Shown piece after piece: positions 18,287 to 27,635 of a stretch of DNA of 64,000 nucleotides (the first letter of the stretch is position 1; each line of letters opens with the position of its first letter). The notes beneath the pieces were generated by a model that had not been told where the DNA came from, did no database searches, and saw only the letters and a program-made list of their open reading frames with translations. Location: assembly GCF_000188155.2 (NCBI RefSeq), contig NZ_KE124774.1, positions 1,680,356 to 1,744,355 on the forward strand. Reading direction: 5' to 3'. Source of the stretch: Methylocystis sp. ATCC 49242. Its GTDB lineage: Bacteria; Pseudomonadota; Alphaproteobacteria; Rhizobiales; Beijerinckiaceae. The translations under genes were made by a program, and so were the position numbers.

Positions 18287-19125
18287 CCATCTCGCATGAG
18301 CCAGGTTCGCAGACGATCGTCGCGCCGCAGGTGCTGCTGGGTAATCATCTCAAGGCGCTGAAGCTTCCCACCTTCGCGCGCGAATATGAGAAGGTGGCGC
18401 TGGAGTCGGCGCAGGACCGCGCCGATTACCCGCGCTATCTGCTACGCCTGTGCGAACTGGAGCGCATTGATCGCGAGCGGCGCAATGTCGAGCGCCGCAT
18501 CCGGCTGGCGCGCTTTACGCAGGTCAAAAGCCTCGACACATTTGACTTTACCGCCCAGCCTTCACTCAACAAGCCGCTCGTGCTGGAGCTAGCGCGGTGC
18601 GAATGGATCGAGAAGCGACAGAACTGCATCGCCCTTGGGCCAAGCGGAACGGGGAAGACCCACGTCGCGCTCGCCCTGGGGCTCGCCGCCTGCCAGAAGG
18701 GGTTCAGCGTCGCGTTCACGACCGCCGCGGCTCTTGTGCACGAACTGATGGAGGCGCGCGACGAGCGCCGCCTGCGCGCGCTGCAAAAGCATCTCAACAC
18801 CGTCAAACTGCTGATCGTCGACGAACTGGGCTATGTGCCGTTCACGGCGGTCGGCTCAGAGCTGCTCTTCGAGGTCTTCAGCCAGCGCTATGAACGCGGT
18901 GCGACGCTGGTGACCAGCAATCTGCCCTTTGATGAATGGACGTCGGTGTTTGGCTCCGAGCGTCTCACCGGCGCATTGCTCGACCGGCTCACCCATCATG
19001 TCCACATTCTGGAAATGAACGGCGAGAGCTATCGGCTGGCGACCGCAAAGAAAGCGCAACGGCGAAACCGCGATCTCCCCGACGCGCCCGCAATCGACAA
19101 AGGAGGCGCCGACACGACGAACTGA
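18283..19125 (+). CDS. istB: IS-F helper ATPase IstB
   Basis: This 280-residue AAA+ ATPase has Walker A GPSGTGKTH and Walker B LLIVDELGYV, then TSNLPFDEW as sensor region. IstB selects targets and activates IstA. It overlaps istA by ATGA, which implies coupled translation. It is intact. Confidence 0.95.
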   Translation: MTISHEPGSQTIVAPQVLLGNHLKALKLPTFAREYEKVALESAQDRADYPRYLLRLCELERIDRERRNVERRIRLARFTQVKSLDTFDFTAQPSLNKPLVLELARCEWIEKRQNCIALGPSGTGKTHVALALGLAACQKGFSVAFTTAAALVHELMEARDERRLRALQKHLNTVKLLIVDELGYVPFTAVGSELLFEVFSQRYERGATLVTSNLPFDEWTSVFGSERLTGALLDRLTHHVHILEMNGESYRLATAKKAQRRNRDLPDAPAIDKGGADTTN

Positions 19126-19280
19126 TCGCCGTCGCGCGCGTTGAACCGCGCTGCGCTACGCTCCGCGCGCCTCAACGCCCGCGTCAACTAAACTACAAGG
19201 GCCGTGCGGCCCTTTTCTCGAAACCAGACCGGTACACTTTTACCCCGCCTTCATGCACATTTTGTCCCCGCCATTGACAA

Positions 19281-19358
19281 ACGCCCAACTTCGAACGTGA
19301 CACCGACCTCAAAGCATACCGCGCTTGGCAGGCGAAGAAAGATCGCCACCCATACTGA
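19281..19358 (+). pseudogene. C-terminal remnant of an unknown protein, cut by IS-F copy 1
   Basis: Directly after the IS-F right end an open frame of 25 codons (TPNFERDTDLKAYRAWQAKK, ending in PY) runs to a TGA. Its composition is protein-like and it has no start. It is most likely the tail of a gene truncated by the IS. The family cannot be named from this length. Confidence 0.35.
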
Positions 19359-19436
19359 GTTAAGGCCTATCCGCTCGGCGGACAAACGTTTGCAGACGTC
19401 CGCGCCCGCCGCTTTGTCCGCTGAGCGTGGACGCTA

Positions 19437-20285
19437 GGTCCTGTGGACTCTTGGGGGGATTCCCGAATCGGGGTCGAGATGATTCAAGGCTTTCTTTTGA
19501 GGAGGAAGCCTTGGGCGTCTCGGAGCGACTGGTTCTTACGGATCCGCAATGGGCTCGGATATCTGGCTTGATCATTGGCCGCCCGGATCAGCGTGGGTCC
19601 ACGGGGCGCGACAATCGCATGTTCGTTGAAGGGGTTCTGTGGCTGGTGCGCACGGGTTCGCCCTGGCGCGACCTTCCCGAAGCCTTTGGTGAATGGAACA
19701 GCGTGTTTCGGCGTTTCAGCCGCTGGAGCGAGAAGGGCGTATGGTTTCGGTTGTTCGAGGCCTTGGCTGACGATCCCGACTTTGAATATCTGATCGTCGA
19801 CTCCACCATCGTCCGGGCGCATCAGCACGCCAGCGGCGCAAAAGGGGGGCTCAAAATCAGGCCATCGGCCGCTCGCGCGGTGGCCTGAGCACGAAAATCC
19901 ATCTCGCCGTGCGCGGGCTCGGTTGTCCTGTTCGCTTTCGCCTCACCGCCGGGCAGTCGGGCGACGCGCCGCAAGCCCTCGCCCTTGTCGAAGGTCTGCA
20001 AGCGGACCTCGTCATGGCCGACACAGCCTATGATTCCGATGCGTTCCGCAAAGCGATCGCAGCCAAAAATGCGACGGCCGTCATTCCCAACAACCCATCC
20101 CGGGCCATAAAGCATCCGCTCGACGCGCATCACTATGCGCAGCGTCACCTCGTCGAGTGCTCCTTCAGCAAGCTCAAGCAATTCAGGCGCGTCGCCACGA
20201 GATATGAAAAAACCGCGAAAAACTACCTCGCAGTTGTGACAGTCGCAGCCATCGTCCTCTGGTTAAGGTAAGTGTCCACAGGACC
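19437..20285 (+). mobile_element. IS-C (IS5 family, IS427-like group)
   Basis: This 849-bp element has inverted ends GGTCCTGTGGAC / GTCCACAGGACC and is flanked on both sides by TA within CTAG. A 40-bp fragment of the same end is at 7605-7644. Confidence 0.9.
19511..20271 (+). CDS. IS-C transposase, two frames joined by -1 frameshift
   Basis: The first frame begins at TTG 19511 behind a strong AGGAGG site. It has TDPQWARISGLIIGRP, WRDLPEAFGEW and YLIVDSTIVRAHQHASG (first Asp). At AAAAGGGGGG (about 19850) a -1 shift leads into AQNQAIGRSRGGLSTKIH, then VMADTAYDSD (second Asp) and RHLVECSFSKLKQF (Glu). A4G6 is a known slippery sequence in this group, so the frameshift is probably programmed. Confidence 0.85.
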
Positions 20286-20481
20286 TAGCTAGGCGGCCTC
20301 TCATGTGAGGACGTTTGACCGGGACCGCCGCGCGATCAACGCGGCTCGCTTCCCTCGCTTTGCCCGGTTGCAGCTCCGCCCCACTCTACGGCGCGCCTGA
20401 AGGCACGGCGTTTGATCCCCCGCTCTCGGGTCCCGGTCCCCCTGCCCCCACTCCCGCGGCCCGGCGAGCAGGGGAACCGCC
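20286..20481. other. Intergenic DNA upstream of the ArdC remnant
   Basis: This is about 200 bases of GC-rich sequence, including CTCATGTGAG and a long C-rich tract. No gene is seen. Similar leader sequence usually precedes ardC genes on alphaproteobacterial plasmids, so it may be the original 5' region of the ardC fragment. Confidence 0.4.
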
Positions 20482-20616
20482 ATGAAGAGCGAACGCTTCG
20501 ACACTCACCGGCACATCACCAACCAGATCATCGCCGCGATCAAAAAAGCGCGCAGGCGACTTCTGTCTTCCCCCGACATCGGTCGGCCGGCAACATGGTG
20601 CGCCCGGGCGGAAGCT
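20482..20616 (+). pseudogene. ArdC-like antirestriction protein, N-terminal fragment
   Basis: The first 22 residues (MKSERFDTHRHITNQIIAAI) match the start of ArdC/DUF1738 ssDNA-binding antirestriction proteins. After the AAAAAAG run the frame slips: the other frame continues with the conserved HRSAGNMVRP segment. The rest of the protein is missing; the sequence then changes to the 3' end of a convergent gene. ArdC protects incoming plasmid DNA from restriction. Its remnant indicates that conjugative-plasmid or ICE DNA once occupied this place. Confidence 0.65.
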
Positions 20617-20837
20617 CAGGAACACTCATCCGTATGGACGCGGACGCTACCGTCAGATTGGGTTTTGCCCTTATCATATTTGTCGCTGGCGACCTTTTCT
20701 ACCCGAGACATTCCATAATCTTGAATCGCCATGTGCGAAGATTTAACAACGACAGGCTTTCCTGTTGCCGCGTCCGTTGCTTGGATTGAAACGCCGTCTG
20801 GACTTTCGACCCGTTTGCCCGTGAAATTTAAAGGCAT
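20616..20837 (-). CDS. Small conserved protein, DUF1488-like
   Basis: This 73-residue protein begins MPLNFTGKRVESPDGVSIQA and has a GGAG ribosome site nine bases before the ATG. The two-strand pattern (hydrophobic FTG, then VSIQATDAATGKPVVVKSS) resembles small DUF1488-type proteins common on rhizobial plasmids. IS-B copy C lies 13 bases upstream of the start and has displaced the promoter. The family call is tentative. Confidence 0.5.
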   Translation of the reverse strand: MPLNFTGKRVESPDGVSIQATDAATGKPVVVKSSHMAIQDYGMSRVEKVASDKYDKGKTQSDGSVRVHTDECS

Positions 20838-20850
20838 TGGCGAACTCCTA

Positions 20851-21715
20851 GAGGGTGTTATGTACTTTGGTGATTGATTGTCTTAGTAGAATCGGATGTC
20901 TCCGATTCGCAAACCTTATCCGTCTGACGTCAGCGACGAAGAATGGTCGCTGGTTGCGCCTTATCTGACGCTCATGGACGAAGGCGCGCCGCAGCGTCAA
21001 CATTCGCTGCGCGAGCTGTTCAACGGCCTGCGTTACGTGCTGCGCTACGGCATCGCCTGGCGCGCCATGCCCAACGATCTGCCGCCATGGTTCGCCGTGT
21101 ATCAGCAATCGCAGCGCTGGCTGTCGGCGGGCGTGTTCGAGGCGCTTGCGCAGGATCTGCGCGCCCAGTTGCGCGTCGCTTCCGGGCGGGCGGCGGAGCC
21201 GACGGCGGCGATCATCGACAGCCGCACCTTGCGCTCGACCCCTGAGAGCGGCCCACGAGCGGGCTATGACGGCGCGAAGCGAAAGCGCGGCTCGAAGCTG
21301 CACATGGCAGTCGACACATTGGGCCATTTGCTGGCGTTGCATGTCACGCCGGCGAATGTCGATGACCGCGCCGAGGTCGGCAAGCTCATCGCAGCCGTGC
21401 AGGATGTGACAGGCGAAAGCGTCGAACTCGTTTATGTCGATCAGGGCTACACCGGCGAAAAGGCGTCCGAGGCGGCGAAGGCGCAAGGCGCCGAACTGTG
21501 CGTCGTCAAACTTGCCGAAGCGAAGAAGGGCTTCGTGTTGCTGCCCAAGCGCTGGGTGGTCGAGCGTTCATTCGCCTGGGCGACGCGATGCAGGCGGCTC
21601 GTCAAAGACTACGAGCGCTATGCTCAGACCCTCGCAGGACTCCACGTCGTCGCCTTCGCATGTCTCATGCTCAAGCGCGCAGCAGATTTCATGATCCAAG
21701 GTGCATAACACCCTC
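20851..21715 (+). mobile_element. IS-B copy C (IS5 family)
   Basis: This is an 865-bp copy in plus orientation, with the same termini and TA duplication in a CTAG target as the other copies. It lies just upstream of the small gene at 20616-20837. Confidence 0.93.
20896..21708 (+). CDS. IS-B transposase, copy C
   Basis: This is a 270-residue intact IS5-family transposase, same protein as the other three copies, with AAIIDSRTL, VDQGYTGE and KRWVVERSFAW as DDE motifs. Confidence 0.93.
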   Translation: MSPIRKPYPSDVSDEEWSLVAPYLTLMDEGAPQRQHSLRELFNGLRYVLRYGIAWRAMPNDLPPWFAVYQQSQRWLSAGVFEALAQDLRAQLRVASGRAAEPTAAIIDSRTLRSTPESGPRAGYDGAKRKRGSKLHMAVDTLGHLLALHVTPANVDDRAEVGKLIAAVQDVTGESVELVYVDQGYTGEKASEAAKAQGAELCVVKLAEAKKGFVLLPKRWVVERSFAWATRCRRLVKDYERYAQTLAGLHVVAFACLMLKRAADFMIQGA

Positions 21716-21844
21716 TAGCCGCTGGCCTCCGCCCGAAGATTACGTAACATGGCGCTGTCGAGAAGTGGATGCGGTTTATCGCCGCCCAGCCGCGCACGCC
21801 TTGCGCCGCGGCAAGCAGGCATTCGCGGGGAGGAGGAACAGAAA

Positions 21845-22093
21845 ATGACGGCGCTGGGACGTAAGCGTTGCATTGAACTCCGAATGGACAGGGAAACCGC
21901 TTGGGCGATGCGTCGCGTACTGTTACGATTCCACAGAGGCGCTGCGCTTGCCTATGAAGGCCGAGCGCTATCGGCTAACGAGGAGCGGCAAAAACATCTC
22001 GAATATGCCTTGGCCGATACCATCGAGCAGGATGTTATCAAGTTAATGCGAATCTGCGGGTGGGAAGAGGAAGACGACGCCCCACGCGAGTGA
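21845..22093 (+). CDS. Hypothetical protein, 82 residues
   Basis: The ATG at 21845 follows GGGAGGAGGAACAGAAA, an excellent ribosome site. The product is charged and helical (MTALGRKRCIELRMDRETAW at the start, acidic EEEDDAPRE at the end), with no membrane segment and no known motif. Similar short helical proteins occur among phage and plasmid accessory genes. Its neighbours are IS-B copy C and xoxF; no functional link is visible. Confidence 0.55.
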   Translation: MTALGRKRCIELRMDRETAWAMRRVLLRFHRGAALAYEGRALSANEERQKHLEYALADTIEQDVIKLMRICGWEEEDDAPRE

Positions 22094-22326
22094 CCTGTGT
22101 GTGTCGAAAACCTCATCCGCGCTGATGTGGCGACGAAATCGGCTGAGCTGGCGAGATGATCGCGCTAATCCGGTTATTGCTGGCCATCCCGGCGTCGCTG
22201 TCCCTGCTCAAAAATCTATCCCCGGCCTACTCGCCTCCGTATTTTCACTTATGGAAACGGATAGAGCGGCGTCCGATATCTTAAGGATCTCTCCAATGTT
22301 TCCTTTGTCCATTTTGGAGGGCAACT

Positions 22327-22359
22327 AGGCCGCCCGACACTCTCGGAGCGGCCTTTTTT
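22327..22359 (+). terminator. Rho-independent terminator
   Basis: A GC-rich stem, AGGCCGC pairing with GCGGCCT around a 19-base middle that itself can pair CCG/CGG, is followed by six T. It would end transcription coming from 21845 and isolate the xoxF region. Confidence 0.7.
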
Positions 22360-22881
22360 AAGCGCTGGCTTTTATGGCCGAGTTGGTCAGCCCTCATGTT
22401 TTGGCGATGGGCTTCGCAAGCCGCACGTCCGACCCCGTCCCTATCTTTCGCCCTCGGGCGAAAGATAGCCAGCGCAAATCAAGCTCTAGGGAGGAATCCA
22501 CGATCCGCCTGCGGGCGACTCATTTCTGCGTATTTCCAATGAGTCAGGGTATAACAGGCCCGAGGGGAGCAAACTGCGCGGCGCCGCCCGCCCACGATCC
22601 ATGCCAAGTGGGCGACGCAGCAACCGCTGAGGCGACGACACACGCAAGAATCCGGGCCGGGGCGGCGGAAGTCGTGCGAATGTGAAGCCAGGGACAGGAG
22701 CCTGTCCGCTGGACCCATTGTGGCGAACCCGAGAAGTCGCCAAGGGCAATTTTGTTGACGTTGACAAAATCCGGACGAAGGGCGACAGCGCTTTGCACGT
22801 GTCGTCGCCTTCATTTCGCCAAGCGAGCGGTAAAATTGGGGCGCGCGGGAACAAAATCGCCTCATTCACTGGGAGGAATGC
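22360..22881. promoter_or_regulatory. xoxF upstream region
   Basis: No convincing gene lies in these 520 bases. A frame at 22374-22685 lacks a ribosome site and protein-like composition. A perfect hairpin (22441-22468) lies in the first third. The xoxF promoter is expected in the 150 bases before 22882; GTTGACGTTGACAAAATCC near 22754 contains TTGACA-like hexamers that could be a -35 box. GGGAGGA before the ATG is the ribosome site. Confidence 0.4.
22441..22468. repeat. Perfect 13-bp-arm hairpin
   Basis: CTATCTTTCGCCC and its exact complement are separated by two bases. No T-run follows, so it is not a standard terminator. It could be a protein-binding palindrome or the footprint of a small repeat. 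Confidence 0.6.
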
Positions 22882-24909
22882 ATGAATACGGCTACGCGAA
22901 ATCTTCTCGCCACCACTGCGGTCATATGGCTTGCCGGCGGGGGCGTTTATTTCCTGGGCAACTCCTTGCAAGACGCAAAGGGCCCCTCGACTCACGAAAA
23001 CGCAGGCGCTGGAGAATCTTCGCCGTCCAAGCCCTCTGACGTGGCGGCCGCCCCGGCGACGCCCGCCCCGGCCGCCGAGCCGGCTCCGGCTGCGCCGGCG
23101 GCGCCCGCTCCGGTGGCCGAGGCCGCGATCCCGACTGCCGCCGCGCCCGGGTCTGCCGACGAGTTGCTGGCGCTTCAGAAGGACCCGAAGCAGTGGGTCT
23201 CGCCGACTGGCGACTACGCGAATCTGCGCCATTCGGCTCTCAAGCAGATCACGGCTGAGAACGTCGGCAAGCTTGCTCCGGCGTGGCAGTTTTCGACCGG
23301 CGTGCTGCGTGGCCACGAAGGCGCCCCGCTCGTCGTCGGCGACGTGATGTATCTCCACACGCCGTTCCCGAACAATGTTTACGCGCTCGACCTGAAGGAT
23401 CCGGATCACAAGATCCTCTGGAAGTATGAGCCGAAGCAGGATCCGTCCGTCGTTCCGGTCATGTGCTGCGACACGGTGAACCGCGGCCTCGCCTATGGCG
23501 ACGGCAAGATCTTCCTGGCCCAGGCGGACACGACGCTTGTCGCGCTCGACGCCAAGACCGGCAAGCTGGTCTGGTCGGTGAAGAACGGCGACCCGGCGAA
23601 GGGCCAGACCTCCACCGCCGCTCCGCACGTCTTCAAGGACAAGGTGTTCGTGGGCATCGCCGGCGGCGAGTTCGGCGTGCGCGGCCACATCACCGCTTAC
23701 GACATCAAGGACGGCAAGCTGGCCTGGCGCGGCTACTCCATGGGCCCCGACAGCGACACGCTGATGGACCCGGAGAAGACCACCCATCTCGGCAAGCCGG
23801 TCGGCAAGGACTCGGGCATCTCGACCTGGCAGGGTGACCAGTGGCAGATCGGCGGCGGCACCACCTGGGGCTGGTACAGCTATGATCCGGAACTGAACCT
23901 CGTCTATTACGGCTCGGGCAACCCCTCGACCTGGAACCCGAAGCAGCGTCCGGGCGACAACCGCTGGTCCATGACCATCTGGGCGCGCGACCTCGACACG
24001 GGCAAGGCCAAGTGGGTCTACCAGATGACCCCCCACGACGAGTGGGACTATGACGGCATCAACGAGATGGTTCTCGCCGACCAGAACATCGGCGGAACGA
24101 CCCGCAAGACGCTCGTCCACTTCGACCGCAACGGCTTCGGCTACACGCTGGACCGGGTGACGGGCGAGCTGCTCGTCGCCGAGAAGTTCGACCCGGCCGT
24201 GAACTGGGCGACCAAGGTCGACATGGACAAGAACTCCAAGACCTATGGCCGTCCGCTGGTCGTGTCGAAATATTCGACCGAGCAGAATGGCGAGGACACC
24301 AACACCCAGGGCGTGTGCCCGGCGGCGTTGGGCGTGAAGGACCAGCAGCCGGTCTCCTATGACCCGGCGACGGGTCTGTTCCTGGTGCCGACGAACCACG
24401 TCTGCATGGACTACGAGCCGTTCCGCGTGTCCTACACCGCGGGTCAGCCCTACGTCGGCGCGACGCTGGAAATGTATCCGGCGGGCAAGGTGCTCGGCGA
24501 CGGCACCAACAACACCGGCAACTTCATCGCCTGGGACGCCAAGGTCGGCAAGATCGTCTGGTCGAACAAGGAGCAGTTCTCGGTGTGGTCGGGCGCGGTG
24601 TCGACCGACGGCGGCGTGACCTTCTACGGCACGCTCGAGGGCTATCTGAAGGCCGTCGACACGAAGACCGGCAAGGAGCTTTACAAGTACAAGACTCCGT
24701 CGGGAATCATCGGCAACGTCATCACCTATGAGTCAGGCGGCAAGCAGTATGTCGCGGTCCTCTCGGGCGTTGGCGGCTGGGCCGGCATCGGCCTTGCGGC
24801 TGGTCTGTCGAAGAGCAATGAAGGTCTCGGCGCGGTGGGCAACTACGCCTCGCTCGCCAACTACACCGCCCTCGGCGGCGTGCTGACCGTCTTCGCTCTG
24901 CCGAACTAA
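22882..24909 (+). CDS. xoxF: Lanthanide-dependent methanol dehydrogenase, XoxF type, with N-terminal anchor and Pro/Ala linker
   Basis: This is a 675-residue PQQ-dependent alcohol dehydrogenase that oxidises methanol to formaldehyde in the periplasm. The eight-blade propeller spans residues about 95-675. Adjacent cysteines C195-C196 (MCCDTVNRG) form the disulfide under [12 protein letters not shown] holds catalytic Asp389 and, two residues on, Asp391. That second Asp is the XoxF signature for lanthanide binding; calcium MxaF enzymes have Ala there. Residues 1-35 are a signal or anchor helix, and residues about 40-88 are an unusual Ala/Pro linker that makes the protein about 70 residues longer than typical XoxF. 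No xoxJ, xoxG or pqq gene is nearby. IS-F copy 2 begins 69 bases after the stop. Confidence 0.88.
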   Translation: MNTATRNLLATTAVIWLAGGGVYFLGNSLQDAKGPSTHENAGAGESSPSKPSDVAAAPATPAPAAEPAPAAPAAPAPVAEAAIPTAAAPGSADELLALQKDPKQWVSPTGDYANLRHSALKQITAENVGKLAPAWQFSTGVLRGHEGAPLVVGDVMYLHTPFPNNVYALDLKDPDHKILWKYEPKQDPSVVPVMCCDTVNRGLAYGDGKIFLAQADTTLVALDAKTGKLVWSVKNGDPAKGQTSTAAPHVFKDKVFVGIAGGEFGVRGHITAYDIKDGKLAWRGYSMGPDSDTLMDPEKTTHLGKPVGKDSGISTWQGDQWQIGGGTTWGWYSYDPELNLVYYGSGNPSTWNPKQRPGDNRWSMTIWARDLDTGKAKWVYQMTPHDEWDYDGINEMVLADQNIGGTTRKTLVHFDRNGFGYTLDRVTGELLVAEKFDPAVNWATKVDMDKNSKTYGRPLVVSKYSTEQNGEDTNTQGVCPAALGVKDQQPVSYDPATGLFLVPTNHVCMDYEPFRVSYTAGQPYVGATLEMYPAGKVLGDGTNNTGNFIAWDAKVGKIVWSNKEQFSVWSGAVSTDGGVTFYGTLEGYLKAVDTKTGKELYKYKTPSGIIGNVITYESGGKQYVAVLSGVGGWAGIGLAAGLSKSNEGLGAVGNYASLANYTALGGVLTVFALPN

Positions 24910-25103
24910 GCGAGACGCTTGGCGCATAAGCAAATCTGGCGCTCGGCGCACCCCTCGGTCGGGTGTCGCCGAGCGTTATGAACAGCGGCGGCAAAGTGTA
25001 CCACTGAACCGGCTTTGGGGGCTGCTGTGACGGCGGCGCAAAAGTGTACCGGTCCTGATAGGCCGAACTCGATGTCATCGACTGGCATGGAGAGGCCGAA
25101 AGG

Positions 25104-26642
25104 ATGTTCACAGTGGAACTCTATGCCCGGGTGAGACGCGCGGTGATGGCGGAAGGGCTGAGCCGGCGGGAAGCGGCCAGGCGCTTCGGCGTGCACCGCA
25201 ATACGATCACGAAGATGCTTCAATATTCGGTTCCGCCGGGGTATCGGCGTCGGGAGCGGCCGATCTCGAAGAAGCTGGGGCCGTATATGGCCTGGATCGA
25301 CAAGGTCCTGGCGGATGATCGGCTTGTTCACGCCAAGCAGCGTCATACGGCACAGCGGATATTCGAACGGCTGCGGGACGAAGAAGGGTTTTCCGGCGGT
25401 TACACGATCGTCCGGGAATATGTCGCGCAGGCGCAGTTGCGGTCGCGCGAGATGTTTATTCCACTCAGCCATCGACCGGGGAATGCGCAGGCGGATTTTG
25501 GCGAGGCGGACGCCTATATCGCCGGCAGGAAGGTCCGCTTTCATTATTTTTGCATGGACCTGCCGCATTCGGACGGCTGCTTCGTCAAGGCCTATCCGGC
25601 GGAGACGGCGGAAGCCTTCTGCGACGGCCATGTCGCGGCCTTCGCCTTCTTTGGCGGCGTCCCCCAGTCCATTCTTTACGACAATACGCGTCTCGCGGTG
25701 GCCAGGATCGTGAAGGGTGGAGAGTGTCTGCGTTCGCAAATGTTTGCGGAACTCCAGAGCCATTACCTTTTTGCTGATCGCTTTGGCCGGCCCGGCAAGG
25801 GGAATGACAAGGGCAAGGTCGAGGGGCTTGTCGGCTATGTCCGGCGCAACTTCATGACGCCACTGCCCGTGGCGGAGAGTTTCGAGGCGCTGAACGCGAG
25901 GTTCCTGGACGCCTGCACGAAACGACGGCGGGCGATCCTGCGCGGCCAGTCGACGCCGATCGGCGAACGCATGCAGGCGGATATGGCGGCATTCCTGCCG
26001 GCGCCGCCGGCTCCCTATGACGCCTGTCACAAGGTCGCGACGCGCGTGTCGTCGATGGCGCTGGTGCGCTACCGCAACAACGATTACTCGGTCCCGATGC
26101 GCTTCGGCCATCGGGAGGTGCTGGCCAAGGGCTATGTCGATCGGGTCGAGATTGTCTGCGGCGGGGAGACCATCGCCGTGCATGCGCGCAGCTACGGCAA
26201 GGCCGAGTTCATCTACAACCCGCTGCATTATCTCGCTTTACTCGAACACAAGAGCCGCGCGCTCGATCAGGCCGCGCCGCTCGACGACTGGCGGCTTGCC
26301 GACTGCGTGCATCGTCTGCGGCGGCTGATGGAGGCGCGCATGGGGAATAGCGGGCGCCGCGAGTTCATCCAGGTGCTGCGGCTGATGGAGGACTTTCATC
26401 AGCATCAGGTCGAACAGGCGGTCGCGGAGGCGCTGCATCTTGGCGCGATCAGCTTTGACGCAGTGAAGATGCTGCTGCTGGCCAGGCTGGAGAACCGGCC
26501 CGCGCGGCTCGATCTGACATTCTACCCCTACCTGCCGGCGGCTACGGTCGGCGCGACGGATCCGCGCGCCTATCTCGGGCTCGTCGCCGGCGCGAGCGTC
26601 ATCGCGGGCGTCATGGACTCGAACGCGGGGGGGCCGGCATGA
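25104..26642 (+). CDS. istA: IS-F transposase IstA, copy 2
   Basis: This 512-residue DDE transposase is nearly identical to copy 1, with Lys in FVKAYPAE, Cys in KGGECLRSQ and His in EALHLGAI. The catalytic motifs and N-terminal HTH are intact. It overlaps istB by 4 bases. Confidence 0.95.
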   Translation: MFTVELYARVRRAVMAEGLSRREAARRFGVHRNTITKMLQYSVPPGYRRRERPISKKLGPYMAWIDKVLADDRLVHAKQRHTAQRIFERLRDEEGFSGGYTIVREYVAQAQLRSREMFIPLSHRPGNAQADFGEADAYIAGRKVRFHYFCMDLPHSDGCFVKAYPAETAEAFCDGHVAAFAFFGGVPQSILYDNTRLAVARIVKGGECLRSQMFAELQSHYLFADRFGRPGKGNDKGKVEGLVGYVRRNFMTPLPVAESFEALNARFLDACTKRRRAILRGQSTPIGERMQADMAAFLPAPPAPYDACHKVATRVSSMALVRYRNNDYSVPMRFGHREVLAKGYVDRVEIVCGGETIAVHARSYGKAEFIYNPLHYLALLEHKSRALDQAAPLDDWRLADCVHRLRRLMEARMGNSGRREFIQVLRLMEDFHQHQVEQAVAEALHLGAISFDAVKMLLLARLENRPARLDLTFYPYLPAATVGATDPRAYLGLVAGASVIAGVMDSNAGGPA

Positions 26643-27481
26643 CCATCTCGCATGAGCCAGGTTCGCAGACGATCGTCGCGCCGCAGGTGCTGCTGGGTAA
26701 TCATCTCAAGGCGCTGAAGCTTCCCACCTTCGCGCGCGAATATGAGAAGGTGGCGCTGGAGTCGGCGCAGGACCGCGCCGATTACCCGCGCTATCTGCTA
26801 CGCCTGTGCGAACTGGAGCGCATTGATCGCGAGCGGCGCAATGTCGAGCGCCGCATCCGGCTGGCGCGCTTTACGCAGGTCAAAAGCCTCGACACATTTG
26901 ACTTTACCGCCCAGCCTTCACTCAACGAGCCGCTCGTGCTGGAGCTGGCGCGGTGCGAATGGATCGAGAAGCGACAGAACTGCATCGCCCTTGGGCCAAG
27001 CGGAACGGGGAAGACCCACGTCGCGCTCGCCCTGGGGCTCGCCGCCTGCCAGAAGGGGTTCAGCGTCGCGTTCACGACCGCCGCGGCTCTTGTGCACGAA
27101 CTGATGGAGGCGCGCGACGAGCGCCGCCTGCGCGCGCTGCAAAAGCATCTCAACACCGTCAAACTGCTGATCGTCGACGAACTGGGCTATGTGCCGTTCA
27201 CGGCGGTCGGCTCAGAGCTGCTCTTCGAGGTCTTCAGCCAGCGCTATGAACGCGGTGCGACGCTGGTGACCAGCAATCTGCCCTTTGATGAATGGACGTC
27301 GGTGTTTGGCTCCGAGCGTCTCACCGGCGCATTGCTCGACCGGCTCACCCATCATGTCCACATTCTGGAAATGAACGGCGAGAGCTATCGGCTGGCGACC
27401 GCAAAGAAAGCGCAACGGCGAAACCGCGATCTCCCCGACGCGCCCGCAATCGACAAAGGAGGCGCCGACACGACGAACTGA
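26639..27481 (+). CDS. istB: IS-F helper ATPase IstB, copy 2
   Basis: This 280-residue AAA+ ATPase has Walker A GPSGTGKTH and Walker B LLIVDELGYV intact. It differs from copies 1 and 3 by Glu instead of Lys in SLNEPLVLE. Confidence 0.95.
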   Translation: MTISHEPGSQTIVAPQVLLGNHLKALKLPTFAREYEKVALESAQDRADYPRYLLRLCELERIDRERRNVERRIRLARFTQVKSLDTFDFTAQPSLNEPLVLELARCEWIEKRQNCIALGPSGTGKTHVALALGLAACQKGFSVAFTTAAALVHELMEARDERRLRALQKHLNTVKLLIVDELGYVPFTAVGSELLFEVFSQRYERGATLVTSNLPFDEWTSVFGSERLTGALLDRLTHHVHILEMNGESYRLATAKKAQRRNRDLPDAPAIDKGGADTTN

Positions 27482-27635
27482 TCGCCGTCGCGCGCGTTGA
27501 ACCGCGCTGCGCTACGCTCCGCGCGCCTCAACGCCCGCGTCAACTAAACTACAAGGGCCGTGCGGCCCTTTTCTCGAAACCAGACCGGTACACTTTTACC
27601 CCGCCTTCATGCACATTTTGTCCCCGCCATTGACA

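Larger units (their letters stand above)
16623..19279 (+). mobile_element. IS-F copy 1 (IS21 family)
   Basis: This 2,657-bp element begins TGAACAGCGGCGGCAAAGTG and ends in CCCCGCCATTGACA, imperfect TG...CA inverted ends with internal repeats of the GTGTACC/GGTACAC type as in IS21. Copies 2 (24979-27635) and 3 (29134-31790, inverted) have the same length. The flanks show no target duplication. It truncates a recombinase gene on the left and an unknown gene on the right. Confidence 0.92.
24979..27635 (+). mobile_element. IS-F copy 2 (IS21 family)
   Basis: This 2,657-bp element has the same ends as copy 1 (TGAACAGCGGCGGC... CCATTGACA) and lies in direct orientation to it, 5.7 kb away. It starts 69 bases after xoxF and cuts into the istA gene of IS-G. 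No target duplication is seen. It differs from copy 1 at a few residues of IstA and one of IstB. Confidence 0.92.

Noticed and set aside
22097-22284. Two tiny overlapping frames (20 and 42 codons) after the 82-residue gene
   Set aside because: The second (from ATG 22156, hydrophobic start) could be real, but there is no ribosome site or known family, and size gives no statistical support.
22374-22685. Plus-strand frame of 103 codons upstream of xoxF
   Set aside because: It has no ribosome site, mixed low-quality composition, and spans the perfect hairpin at 22441; probably non-coding.
22486-24399. Minus-strand frame of 637 codons opposite xoxF
   Set aside because: Antisense shadow of a strongly codon-biased gene. 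Its composition is Arg/Val/His-rich and without domains, while xoxF on the plus strand is certain.
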